Assembly (NCBI RefSeq): GCF_009861505.1
Contig: NZ_WTFT01000026.1
Location: 124,001-188,000, forward strand
Direction of reading: 5' to 3'
Length of the DNA stretch: 64,000 nucleotides
From: Pseudomonas izuensis
Lineage (GTDB): Bacteria > Pseudomonadota > Gammaproteobacteria > Pseudomonadales > Pseudomonadaceae
Position 1 is the stretch's first letter. Every line of letters begins with the position of its first letter. The position numbers and the translations under genes were made by a program. A model generated the notes under the pieces. It was not told the DNA's origin. It was given only the letters and a program-made list of their open reading frames with translations, and ran no database searches. Positions 51,362-59,156 of the stretch are shown piece by piece.

Positions 51362-51363
51362 GT

Positions 51364-53064
51364 TCAGTCCTTGGTAACCCGGTTGATTTCTTCAAGGCTG
51401 GTAATGCCTTGCATGGCTTTGAGCAGGCCTGAAGTGCGCAGGTCGTTGAAGCCGTCCTTGCGCATCTGCTCATCGATTTGCAGCGCATTGCCTTCGGCCA
51501 TGATCAGGCGTTGCAGGTCCGGCGTGTTCTTCACCACTTCATAAATCCCCACGCGTCCCTTGAAGCCGCCATTGCAGTGTTCGCAGCCGACCGGCTCATA
51601 GATCGTGAATGTGCCGATGCGTTCCTCGGGGAAGCCTTCCTTGAGCAGCGTTTCTCGGGGAACGTCGAGGGGCACCCGGCAATGGCTGCACAGTTTGCGT
51701 GCCAGGCGCTGGGCAATGATCAGGCTGACGGATGTGGCGATGTTGAAGCCCTGGATGCCCATGTTGTGCAGGCGGGTCAGGGTTTGCGCGGCGCTGTTGG
51801 TGTGCAGGGTCGATAACACCAGATGCCCGGTCTGGGCGGCCTTGATGGCGATTTCGGCGGTTTCGAGGTCGCGGATCTCACCGACCATGATCACGTCCGG
51901 ATCCTGACGCAGAAAGGAGCGTAGCGCCTGGGCGAAATCCATGCCTTGTTTGGGATTGACGTTGACCTGGTTGATGCCTTCCATATTGATCTCCACCGGG
52001 TCTTCGGCGGTGGAGATGTTGATGTCCACGGTGTTGAGAATGTTCAGCCCGGTATAAAGCGACACGGTTTTGCCGGAGCCCGTGGGGCCGGTCACCAGAA
52101 TCATCCCCTGTGGTTGCCTGAGCGCGGTCATGTACAGGTCTTGTTGTTCGGGCTCGTAGCCAAGGGCATCGATGCCCATTTGTGCGCTGGAGGGGTCAAG
52201 AATCCGGATCACCACTTTCTCGCCCCACAGGGTCGGCAGGCTGTTGACCCGGAAGTCGATGGACTTGCTCTTGGACAGGCGCATCTTGATTCGCCCGTCC
52301 TGGGGCTTGCGGCGTTCGGAGATGTCGAGGCTGGCCATGACCTTCAGCCGCGCCGCGATGCGGTTGGCCAACTGGATCGGCGGTTTGGCGACTTCCCGCA
52401 AAATGCCGTCGGTGCGCATTCGCACCCGATAAATTTTCTCGTAGGGCTCGAAATGCAGGTCGGAAGAGCCGCTCCTGATCGCGTCCAGCAGCATTTTGTG
52501 GACGAAGCGCACCACCGGCGCATCATCGGCTTCCTGGCCGACAAGGGCATCCTGGCGCCTGTCATCGGCCGCTTCGATGTCCATCCCGTCGAGGTCAACG
52601 TCGAGCATGTCTTCAAGGCCAGTGCCCTGGCTGTCGAAGAACCGCTCGATGGCGTCACTGAGTTTGTCGTCCTCCACCAGGATGGCTTCGGTGGTAAGCC
52701 CGGTGCTGAACTGGATGTCGTTGATGGCCTGGTGACTGGTCGGGTCGGAAATCCCCACAAACAGTTTGTTGCCACGACGCCAGAGGGGCAGGGCGTGGTG
52801 CTGGCGGACCAGTTTTTCGCTGACCAGTCCCTTGGGTTGGGTCTCCTTGTCCAGACTGTTGAGATCCATTAAGGCCATGCCGAAGTGTTCAGAAGCAATC
52901 TCGGCAACCTGACGGCTTTTCACCAGTTTGTTCTGCACCAGGTAGCTGACCAGTGAGACGTGGTTGCGTTGGGCTTGTTGAGAGGCGTGTTGCGCGCTTT
53001 TGTCAGTGAGCAGCTCGGCCAGGACCAATTGCTTGGCCAGACCGCTGAGGGCGATGTCATTCAT
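51364..53064 (-). CDS. pilB: Type IV pilus assembly ATPase PilB
   Basis: The 566-residue motor has N-terminal MshEN/N1-type domain (about 1-160) and an ATPase core with Walker A GPTGSGKT, Asp box, Walker B VGEIRDLETAEIA and His box LSTLHTNSAAQTLTRL. A zinc tetracysteine (CSHC and CEHC) follows the core. The product drives pilus extension. The ATG at 53064 gives the usual 566 residues; a TTG seven codons upstream is also in frame. It is divergent from pilA. Confidence 0.95.
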   Translation of the reverse strand: MNDIALSGLAKQLVLAELLTDKSAQHASQQAQRNHVSLVSYLVQNKLVKSRQVAEIASEHFGMALMDLNSLDKETQPKGLVSEKLVRQHHALPLWRRGNKLFVGISDPTSHQAINDIQFSTGLTTEAILVEDDKLSDAIERFFDSQGTGLEDMLDVDLDGMDIEAADDRRQDALVGQEADDAPVVRFVHKMLLDAIRSGSSDLHFEPYEKIYRVRMRTDGILREVAKPPIQLANRIAARLKVMASLDISERRKPQDGRIKMRLSKSKSIDFRVNSLPTLWGEKVVIRILDPSSAQMGIDALGYEPEQQDLYMTALRQPQGMILVTGPTGSGKTVSLYTGLNILNTVDINISTAEDPVEINMEGINQVNVNPKQGMDFAQALRSFLRQDPDVIMVGEIRDLETAEIAIKAAQTGHLVLSTLHTNSAAQTLTRLHNMGIQGFNIATSVSLIIAQRLARKLCSHCRVPLDVPRETLLKEGFPEERIGTFTIYEPVGCEHCNGGFKGRVGIYEVVKNTPDLQRLIMAEGNALQIDEQMRKDGFNDLRTSGLLKAMQGITSLEEINRVTKD

Positions 53065-53137
53065 GGAGATACCGGGCGCAGACAATTCATGACTTATAGC
53101 CTAGTCAAGCAACGCAGCCAAACCAGCGACGGTGAGG

Positions 53138-53202
53138 TGACAAAAAGTGTCAGATAGTGCGGATCCTGGGGCTAAGAAGGCGCGTTGCGGCTGTCGAATG
53201 TC
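53138..53202 (+). promoter_or_regulatory. Candidate PilR binding sites upstream of pilA
   Basis: TGACA and TGTCA form a dyad with a 5-base spacer (53138-53152), and CTGTC (53191-53195) and ATGTC (53198-53202) follow. In P. aeruginosa PilR binds repeated (C/G)TGTC sites upstream of the pilA sigma-54 promoter. Here they lie about 24-88 bases before the -24 box. Assignment to PilR is inference. Confidence 0.5.
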
Positions 53203-53225
53203 CCACCAATAGGGTGTACCGAGCC

Positions 53226-53241
53226 TGGCATGGGCTGTGCT
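53226..53241 (+). promoter_or_regulatory. Sigma-54 (RpoN) promoter of pilA
   Basis: TGGCATGGGCTGTGCT carries the invariant GG and GC dinucleotides at the right 10-base spacing and matches TGGCACGnnnnTTGCW except at two positions. The start site should be near 53252, about 38 bases before the ATG. Confidence 0.82.
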
Positions 53242-53289
53242 GCTACAGATCCAGATCATGAGAATTCGACTCATGCACGGAGGCTGTCC

Positions 53290-53691
53290 ATGAACACTCA
53301 AAAAGGTTTTACCCTGATCGAATTACTGATCGTCGTGGCGATCATCGGGATTCTCGCGACGTTCGCGATACCGGCTTATTCCAAGTATCAGGCGCGGGCG
53401 AAGGTGACGGCGGGTGTCGCAGAGCTTTCGGCGCTGAAGGTCAATTATGAGGATGCGGTCAACTCCGGTACGGCTGCCCCGGCTGTCACTGCATTTGCCC
53501 CAGGGGGTGATACACAGAACTGCACTCTTGCCGCTGCCACCGGCACCACACCCGGAATGGTTTGCACGTTGAAAGGTGCGCCAGCGGTCATTTCAGGTGC
53601 GACTGTGACGCTTTCTCGTGACGCGACTAAGGGCTGGACATGTGCCACCAGTGTCGCAGCAGACTATGCGCCCAAAGGCTGCGGCGGCTAA
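53290..53691 (+). CDS. pilA: Major type IV pilin PilA
   Basis: The 133-residue prepilin MNTQKGFTLIELLIVVAIIGILATFAIPAYSKYQARAKV is cleaved after Gly6, leaving Phe1 and Glu5. It has four Cys (78, 92, 118, 131), enough for two disulfides including the C-terminal loop CATSVAADYAPKGC. It is short for a major pilin but similar to other fluorescent pseudomonad pilins. The RpoN promoter, the divergent pilB and the terminator behind it confirm the identity. Confidence 0.93.
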   Translation: MNTQKGFTLIELLIVVAIIGILATFAIPAYSKYQARAKVTAGVAELSALKVNYEDAVNSGTAAPAVTAFAPGGDTQNCTLAAATGTTPGMVCTLKGAPAVISGATVTLSRDATKGWTCATSVAADYAPKGCGG

Positions 53692-53714
53692 CGATCTGTT
53701 CGTTGCACACAGAA

Positions 53715-53748
53715 ATGCCCCGTCTTTCAAAGGACGGGGCATTTTTTA
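53715..53748 (+). terminator. Intrinsic terminator of pilA
   Basis: ATGCCCCGTC and GACGGGGCAT pair across TTTCAAAG, followed by a run of T residues. Confidence 0.93.
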
Positions 53749-53840
53749 TTCCGGTATCGATGCAAGAGAGAAAACCTCCCACAATTCATGGCGTTAGGCC
53801 TTCTTCAAAAACGGCAACTTGCATGTAGAGAATGTCGAAG

Positions 53841-53857
53841 TCATGCAATTTGCATGA
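53841..53857. promoter_or_regulatory. Perfect dyad upstream of the BON gene, candidate activator site
   Basis: TCATGCA, ATT and TGCATGA form an exact 7-3-7 inverted repeat, centred about 72 bases before the -24 element of the promoter at 53921. This is where a sigma-54 activator would bind. The identity of the activator is unknown. Confidence 0.5.
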
Positions 53858-53879
53858 TTCCGCAAAATGCACGAATTTA

Positions 53880-53892
53880 TAACTTATTGATT
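53880..53892 (-). promoter_or_regulatory. IHF-type site between the dyad and the sigma-54 promoter
   Basis: On the minus strand AATCAATAAGTTA fits the IHF consensus WATCAAnnnnTTR at every fixed position. It lies in an A+T-rich bend between the dyad and the promoter, the usual place for IHF in sigma-54 systems. Confidence 0.5.
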
Positions 53893-53920
53893 TTTATGCA
53901 TTTATTCAATGTTTCAAACT

Positions 53921-53936
53921 TGGCACAGCGTTCGCA
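53921..53936 (+). promoter_or_regulatory. Sigma-54 (RpoN) promoter of the BON-domain gene
   Basis: TGGCACAGCGTTCGCA has a perfect TGGCAC -24 box and a TCGCA -12 box with the GC at the right spacing (one mismatch to TTGCA). The start site should be near 53947, about 55 bases before the ATG. Confidence 0.78.
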
Positions 53937-54001
53937 ACGTCTCAAGTAACCCTGCTGACATGACACCCAGCAGACTTTCCAGAAAAACAGGAGTTACTCG
54001 T

Positions 54002-54355
54002 ATGAAGAAGTTCGCTATCGCTGCCGCTACTGCTACCGCGCTGACCCTGACCATGGCCAATGCCGCGTTCGCACAGTCTCAGACCACCCAGGCTCCCATG
54101 ACGCTGGCAGCCGGTGAAATGACCAAGGCCAAGGAAGCTACTTCCGATACCTGGATTACCACCAAAGTCAAAAGTGACCTGGTGACTGAAAAAGGCATTC
54201 CCGGCACCGACATCAAAGTTGAAACCAACAAAGGCGTCGTGTCCCTGTCGTCCACTGTTGCAGTGACTGAAGCCCAGAAGGCAACTGCCGTGGCGATCAC
54301 CAAGAAAATCAAAGGCGTCAAAGCGGTCTCCGCTGACGGTCTGAAAGCCGAGTAA
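54002..54355 (+). CDS. Periplasmic BON-domain protein (OsmY-like)
   Basis: The 117-residue protein has a signal peptide (about 1-24, ending AFA) and one BON domain (about 48-115) with SDTWITTKVKSDLVTEKGIPGTDIKVETNKGVVSLSSTVAVTEAQKATAVAITKKIKGVKAV. BON domains bind phospholipid and occur in stress proteins such as OsmY. The start at 54002 gives the signal sequence. The RpoN-type promoter, an IHF match and a perfect dyad upstream suggest dedicated control. Its role is unknown; an envelope stress role is inference. Confidence 0.85.
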   Translation: MKKFAIAAATATALTLTMANAAFAQSQTTQAPMTLAAGEMTKAKEATSDTWITTKVKSDLVTEKGIPGTDIKVETNKGVVSLSSTVAVTEAQKATAVAITKKIKGVKAVSADGLKAE

Positions 54356-54462
54356 GGCAAGGCTTCTCGCCTGGACTGGGAGAAGGCGCGGCAGGCGGGC
54401 CAAGACATACGTCTGTCGCAACTGAGGAGTTCATGCGAACGGCCATAAGGATGTGGCCATTA

Positions 54463-54497
54463 CAGGCCCCGGCATTCGTGTCGGGGCCTGTTCTATT
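54463..54497 (+). terminator. Probable terminator of the BON gene
   Basis: CAGGCCCCG and CGGGGCCTG pair exactly across a 10-base loop and are followed by TTCTATT. The T tract is broken, so strength is uncertain. Confidence 0.65.
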
Positions 54498-54516
54498 GCG
54501 GCACAGCAAAAACCAA

Positions 54517-54606
54517 TGTGGGAGCGAGCCTGCTCGCGATAGCGGACTGTCAGCCAACTCAAATGTTGAATGTCAGTCCCTCATCGCGAGCAGGCTCGCT
54601 CCCACA
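54517..54606. repeat. REP pair, GTGGGAGCGAGCCTGCTCGCG type
   Basis: TGTGGGAGCGAGCCTGCTCG and CGAGCAGGCTCGCTCCCACA enclose about 50 bases. It lies 33 bases past the DUF2845 stop (minus strand). Confidence 0.88.
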
Positions 54607-54638
54607 TTGATTGGGTTCACATTTGATTGTGGTGCGAG

Positions 54639-54932
54639 TCAGTTGCCGCGTTTGCTGGTGATCTGCACCAACCGATTTCCCTCGAACCGCAGATACTGGT
54701 ACATCCCGCCATTCGGTCCGTAGGTCCATTCCTCGACCTGAAACTCTTCCCGTCGGTTGACGCTGCGCTTGTAACCCAGCAGATCGCGACTGACCGGTTC
54801 GCCGCACTTTTGCAGCACTTCGCTCGACCGGTCGCCGACGCTGATCAATTGACTGCCGCAACGCAGGGTGTCCGCCGCCCAAGCCTGGCTTGCGACCATC
54901 GCCAACCCCAGTGCGAGCAGCCGTCTGCTCAT
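54639..54932 (-). CDS. DUF2845 family secreted protein
   Basis: The 97-residue product has a signal peptide (about 1-19, ending AWA) and a small domain TLRCGSQLISVGDRSSEVLQKCGEPVSRD with two Cys, typical of DUF2845 proteins and similar to SmpA/BamE folds in its GDRSSEVLQKCGEP turn. Function unknown; periplasmic location is inferred. Its ATG overlaps the stop of the DUF748 gene (TAATG), so translation is probably coupled. Confidence 0.82.
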   Translation of the reverse strand: MSRRLLALGLAMVASQAWAADTLRCGSQLISVGDRSSEVLQKCGEPVSRDLLGYKRSVNRREEFQVEEWTYGPNGGMYQYLRFEGNRLVQITSKRGN

Positions 54933-57886
54933 TATTCGGCGTCCAGATGCAGCGGTGTAACGACCTTGCCGTCTTTTTCCGCATCACCCAACTGAGCATC
55001 GATGAAGTACACGCGATCATCCGCGAGCTGACCTTTATCGACCAGGTAGTCCTTGATACTGCTGGCGCGGTCCTGGCCCAACTCGCGCAATAGCGTTTCA
55101 CTGGAGCCCCAGAACTGGATCAAGCCGTCGCGCATTTTGGCTGTGCGTTCTTCCTTGCCCAGGTCTTTCCATTCGGCGGGCGGCTGGGTCTTCAGGCGTG
55201 TGCGGTAGATCCCTTCCAGCAACGGGCCTTTTTCGTTGTCGGGCACTTCCAGCAACGCAGCTTTCGCCGGCACTTTTTCACCACGGCGCTGGAGCATTTT
55301 GTAGTAGTTGTACTGATATTCCCGTTCCAGTCGTTGCTCGGCAATCAGAGGACCGTCGCTGCTCTTGGCCGCGGTGCCTTCGATTTCCAGGCGCAGGGCC
55401 GGGCGTTCCTTGAGGGCATTGGACAGTTTGACCAATGCTGCCTCGGCGTCCTTGCTCAGCTCGCTCGAACCGGGCGCGAACGAGACACTACCCAGATCAT
55501 CCGAGCCGCCACCGCTGACCAGCCCGCCAATGAGTTTGAACGGCGCGGCAGCCGCCTTGACGATCAGGTTGCGCAGGGTCTGCCAGATAATCGGCATGAC
55601 GCTGAACTGCGGATTGTTCAGGTCGCCCGTGACGGGCAGCTCGATGGAAATCTTGCCATCGACGTCCTTGAGCAAGGCAATCGCCAGTTTCAGCGGCAGG
55701 CTCACGGCGTCCGGGCTGTCGACTTTTTCACCCAGTTGCAGTTGCTCGACCACCACCTTGTTTTCGGCCTGCAGCTGACCTTTGGTGATCTTGTAGTGCA
55801 GGTCGAGATTCAACCGGCCCTTGCGGATACGGTAACCGGCAAATTTGCCGGAGTAGGGCGTCAGGGTGGTCAGTTCAACCCGCTTGAAGCTGGTGGCGAT
55901 ATCGAGGCTGGCCATCGGGTCGAACGGGTTGACCGCGCCTTTGATAGTCACCGGCGCATAGCGGTCGACCTTGCCCTTGACATCGACGCTGGCCGGTTTT
56001 GCCTGACGGCTGTCGATGGTGCCGATCTGACCGTTGAGTTGCTGAATGGCAGTGGCGAAGTTCGGTGTCAGGCTGAAGTCGGCGAAGTTGGCCGAGCCGT
56101 CATTGATCACGATCGCGCCGAGGTGGATGCCCAGGGGCTTGTCCTTGCTGGCGGCGGGCTTGGCGGCTGTGGTCTTGGCGCCGGAGTCGGCGGGTTGAGG
56201 AATCAGCAGGTCATCGATGTTGGTGGTGCGGTCATCGTTGATCATGAAGCGTACATAGGGCTGCATCAGGTTGATTTTGTCGATCGACAGGCTGTCACCA
56301 TGCTGATAGTTCAGGCCTTCGACCACCACCTGTTGCCACTTGAGAAAGTCACGGGTTTTCAGGGTGTCGAGGGTGTGCAACTGATCGACCTGGGCGCGGC
56401 CGGTAACGCTGAGGGCCAGCGGCTCGGTGCTTTTCAGGTTGACCGCCAGATCGCTGCCCAGCATGCCGCTGCGCAGTTCCAGGCGAATGAACGGGTTGAT
56501 GTAGGACTGGGCGACGCGCAAGTCGATGTCGCGGGTTGTTACGTTGAGTCTGGCGGTGACCGGTGCCAGGTTGACTTCGCCTTCGGCCGTCAGCTTGCCT
56601 TGCTTGCCTACGCCGGTGTCGAGCTTGAGCTGGAAGGGTGAGCCATTGAGGCTGTCGAACTTCTGCAGGTCGAGATTCAGCGGGCCCAGTTCCAGGGCCA
56701 CGGCAGGTTGTGCCTTGCGGTCGGCAAGGTGCACTTGGTAATTGCGCAGTTGTACGTCGTTCAGCAGTACCTGCCACGGTTTGGCGGCGGGTGCCGGTTC
56801 GGGTTTCGGAGAATCGGCCGCCGCTGGGGTACTGGCGGGTTCGGCCTTGGCTTTTGCCGCCGGTTTGGAAGGCTGGCTGGCGAACAGTTTCTGCCAGTCG
56901 AGTTGGCCGTCGGCTTCCAAGGCTGCCCAGGTTTCCAGCTTATTGCTGCGGATCTTGCCGACGACGACTTGCTGTTTCGCCAGGTCGATCGTGGTTTCGC
57001 TGACGTCCAGCCGTTCGAGTTTCACCAGTGGCCGACCGTCAGGGGCCTTGATGGCGAAGGGGGCGATGGTGGCCGAGACATTGCTCAACAGCAGTTCGGT
57101 TTGTTTGGACAGGTTGAGCTTGTAGTCGGTGCTCAGACTGACGATACCGTTTTCGAGCACCAGTGGCACCGCATCGCGTACATAGGGCCAAAAGGCTTTC
57201 ATCTTGCCGTCGGTGAGTTTCAGCTTGCCTTCGGAGGCGAGCGGAATGAGGCTGAAATTACCGGTCCAGTCGATCTGCCCGCCGTTGGGACCGATAGCCG
57301 ACAGGGTCATGTTGGCGCTGTCTTCGGGAAGGGTGCTGAGGTTCTTCAGCTCGAAGTCGAGCTGGTCGTAAATGAATTCGATGGGTTCGCTGGGGCGTTC
57401 ATCCAGAAAATGCACGCCACCGCCCGCCAGCTTGATGCTGTCTATGCGCAGCGGGAATGGCTTGGCGTTGGGATCGGTCGGTGTCGGCTCGCTCGCTGGC
57501 AGTTTGAACAGGCCGAGCAGGTTGAGCTTGCCGTCCTTGCCAAAGAGCACTTCAGTCTTGGGTTTATCCAGTTCGATATTCGACAGATGCAGAGCCTTGG
57601 TCCAGAGACTGTCGAGTTGCAGGTTGGCGTACAGGCGTTCGAAGCCGACCTGTTCCTTGCCCGGCTCGCCGATGTTCAGGCCCCAAAGGGTCACTTCAAG
57701 GCTGAACGGGTTGAGTTCGATTCGCTGGAGGGTGGCGGGCGTCGTGGCGTAGTTGGCCAGTTGCTGGTTGGCCACGCGCAAGGCGATGCCCGGCAAAATC
57801 AGAAAGCCCAGCAGGCTGTAGAGGGCCAGAGCAATCAACAAGGCGCCGACGGCGCGAATCAATCCTTTGTACATGCGTGGCTTCAT
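54932..57886 (-). CDS. DUF748/AsmA-like large envelope protein
   Basis: The protein of about 984 residues has one N-terminal membrane helix (GLIRAVGALLIALALYSLLGFLILPGIAL) and a very long beta-rich region with DUF748 segments (RIELNPFSLEVTLWGLNI, FINDDRTTNIDDLLIPQP), then a C-terminal OmpA-like part (FAPGSSELSKDAEAALVKLSNALKERPALRLEIEG). This layout belongs to the AsmA-like/DUF748 proteins, some of which take part in phospholipid transport to the outer membrane. An Ala/Pro/Lys-rich linker lies near residues 355-385. The start is not certain; 57874 is an alternative. Confidence 0.8.
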   Translation of the reverse strand: MKPRMYKGLIRAVGALLIALALYSLLGFLILPGIALRVANQQLANYATTPATLQRIELNPFSLEVTLWGLNIGEPGKEQVGFERLYANLQLDSLWTKALHLSNIELDKPKTEVLFGKDGKLNLLGLFKLPASEPTPTDPNAKPFPLRIDSIKLAGGGVHFLDERPSEPIEFIYDQLDFELKNLSTLPEDSANMTLSAIGPNGGQIDWTGNFSLIPLASEGKLKLTDGKMKAFWPYVRDAVPLVLENGIVSLSTDYKLNLSKQTELLLSNVSATIAPFAIKAPDGRPLVKLERLDVSETTIDLAKQQVVVGKIRSNKLETWAALEADGQLDWQKLFASQPSKPAAKAKAEPASTPAAADSPKPEPAPAAKPWQVLLNDVQLRNYQVHLADRKAQPAVALELGPLNLDLQKFDSLNGSPFQLKLDTGVGKQGKLTAEGEVNLAPVTARLNVTTRDIDLRVAQSYINPFIRLELRSGMLGSDLAVNLKSTEPLALSVTGRAQVDQLHTLDTLKTRDFLKWQQVVVEGLNYQHGDSLSIDKINLMQPYVRFMINDDRTTNIDDLLIPQPADSGAKTTAAKPAASKDKPLGIHLGAIVINDGSANFADFSLTPNFATAIQQLNGQIGTIDSRQAKPASVDVKGKVDRYAPVTIKGAVNPFDPMASLDIATSFKRVELTTLTPYSGKFAGYRIRKGRLNLDLHYKITKGQLQAENKVVVEQLQLGEKVDSPDAVSLPLKLAIALLKDVDGKISIELPVTGDLNNPQFSVMPIIWQTLRNLIVKAAAAPFKLIGGLVSGGGSDDLGSVSFAPGSSELSKDAEAALVKLSNALKERPALRLEIEGTAAKSSDGPLIAEQRLEREYQYNYYKMLQRRGEKVPAKAALLEVPDNEKGPLLEGIYRTRLKTQPPAEWKDLGKEERTAKMRDGLIQFWGSSETLLRELGQDRASSIKDYLVDKGQLADDRVYFIDAQLGDAEKDGKVVTPLHLDAE

Positions 57887-57979
57887 CTGTCTGAATCGGA
57901 GTGCCTTGGAGTATGGCACGCGATTCCGGTTCCGAAACAATTGCCCTGTTCAGGATTTTTCAGATTTGTCTGACATGAG

Positions 57980-58996
57980 TCAGAGCTGCAGGATCAGGGT
58001 TTTCAGTGGCGGCTGCTGGTCCATCGAGGGGAAATCGCCACCGGGTTTCATCACGGTCCACTCGCGCACTGGCCGTCCGGCTTTCTCTGCGCAACGCAAA
58101 ACCTGCTCGCGCCAGTCGTCCATGCTGACTTTCGCCAGATTGTTGCAGCAGATCAGCACGCCGTTCTCGGCAGTGGTCAGCAATGCCGGTTTCAACAGGC
58201 TTTGGTAGTCACGCAGCAGGTCGACGGTGCCGAACGCGCTCTTGGCCCAGGCCGGAGGATCGAGCAGCACCAGATCGTACTGGCGCTGTTCCAGGCGCTG
58301 ATAGCTCGGCAACTTTTGCCCGCGACGCTGACTGATGGGCAGGCCGGCCAATTGGCGGATGGCCGGGAAGAAGTCGGATTGGATGAATTCCATGGTCGGC
58401 AACTGCGGGTTGAGCAGGCCGTTTTCACGACCGACCGCCAGGTTGCCTTCGGCGAAGTCCAGGTTGCACACCTCCCGGGCACCACCGGCCGCGGCGCTGA
58501 GGCCGACACCACAGGTGTAGGCGAACAGGTTGAGCACGCTTTTGTTTTGGCTGTGCGCCTTGACCCAGCCGCGGGTGTTGCGCAGGTCGAGGAACAGCAG
58601 CGGGTCCTGCCCGGCGTGACGCCCGCGCACCCGGTAGTTGAGGCCCCATTCGTGGCCGACCAGGTCTTGCAGTGCCGCTTCGTCGGCACGGTAGACATTG
58701 TCTTCGCGGTCGATGCGCGAGTTGCCGCGGGAGCGGTCGTTGTAGACCAGCAGGCTTTCAAAGCCCAGGTGCTGGTTGACGATTTCGTGCAATTGCAGCA
58801 GCGCATCGCGTTCCAGCGACTGGTGAAAACTCTGCACCATCAGTTGTGGGCCGTAGCGGTCGATCGTCAGGCCACCGGCGCCTTCCTGGCTGCCATGGAA
58901 CAGGCGATAGCAATCGGTGCCTTGCTGATGCAGCTCGGCCAGCAGGTCCTGGCGATGTTCGAGGGCGGCGCGCAGCGCCTGATTCAAGGAAGACAT
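57980..58996 (-). CDS. Class I SAM-dependent rRNA methyltransferase (RlmI-like)
   Basis: The 338-residue protein has an N-terminal domain (about 1-120, GGLTIDRYGPQLMVQSF) and a Rossmann methyltransferase domain with motif I VLNLFAYTCGVGLSAAAGGAREVCNLDF and motif IV LVLLDPPAWAKS. This is the layout of the RlmI/YccW group that methylates cytosine C5 of 23S rRNA; the exact target is not assured. It is a monocistron, 93 bases from the DUF748 gene. Confidence 0.82.
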   Translation of the reverse strand: MSSLNQALRAALEHRQDLLAELHQQGTDCYRLFHGSQEGAGGLTIDRYGPQLMVQSFHQSLERDALLQLHEIVNQHLGFESLLVYNDRSRGNSRIDREDNVYRADEAALQDLVGHEWGLNYRVRGRHAGQDPLLFLDLRNTRGWVKAHSQNKSVLNLFAYTCGVGLSAAAGGAREVCNLDFAEGNLAVGRENGLLNPQLPTMEFIQSDFFPAIRQLAGLPISQRRGQKLPSYQRLEQRQYDLVLLDPPAWAKSAFGTVDLLRDYQSLLKPALLTTAENGVLICCNNLAKVSMDDWREQVLRCAEKAGRPVREWTVMKPGGDFPSMDQQPPLKTLILQL

Positions 58997-59058
58997 GCTG
59001 GGCGCCTTGCAGGTTGGAATTTGGCGCGGGAGTTTAACAGCTTGAGCGATGAAGAACC

Positions 59059-59149
59059 TGTGGGAGCAAAACTTGCTCGCGATAGCGGTGGGTCAGATGT
59101 TGCATGGTCGACTGTAACGACGCCATCGCGAGCAAGCTTTGCTCCTACA
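59059..59149. repeat. REP pair, GTGGGAGCAAAACTTGC type
   Basis: TGTGGGAGCAAAACTTGCTC faces GAGCAAGCTTTGCTCCTACA. The two arms differ at two positions (one end GTGGG, the other CTAC), so it looks like a hybrid of two subtypes. It lies 8 bases past the MpaB-type gene stop. Confidence 0.82.
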
Positions 59150-59156
59150 GGGGTAG

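Noticed and set aside
55334..57973. Two long plus-strand frames (435 and 421 codons) over the DUF748 gene
   Set aside because: Both are antisense shadows rich in Gly, Gln and Val; the minus-strand gene has a membrane anchor and an OmpA-like end.
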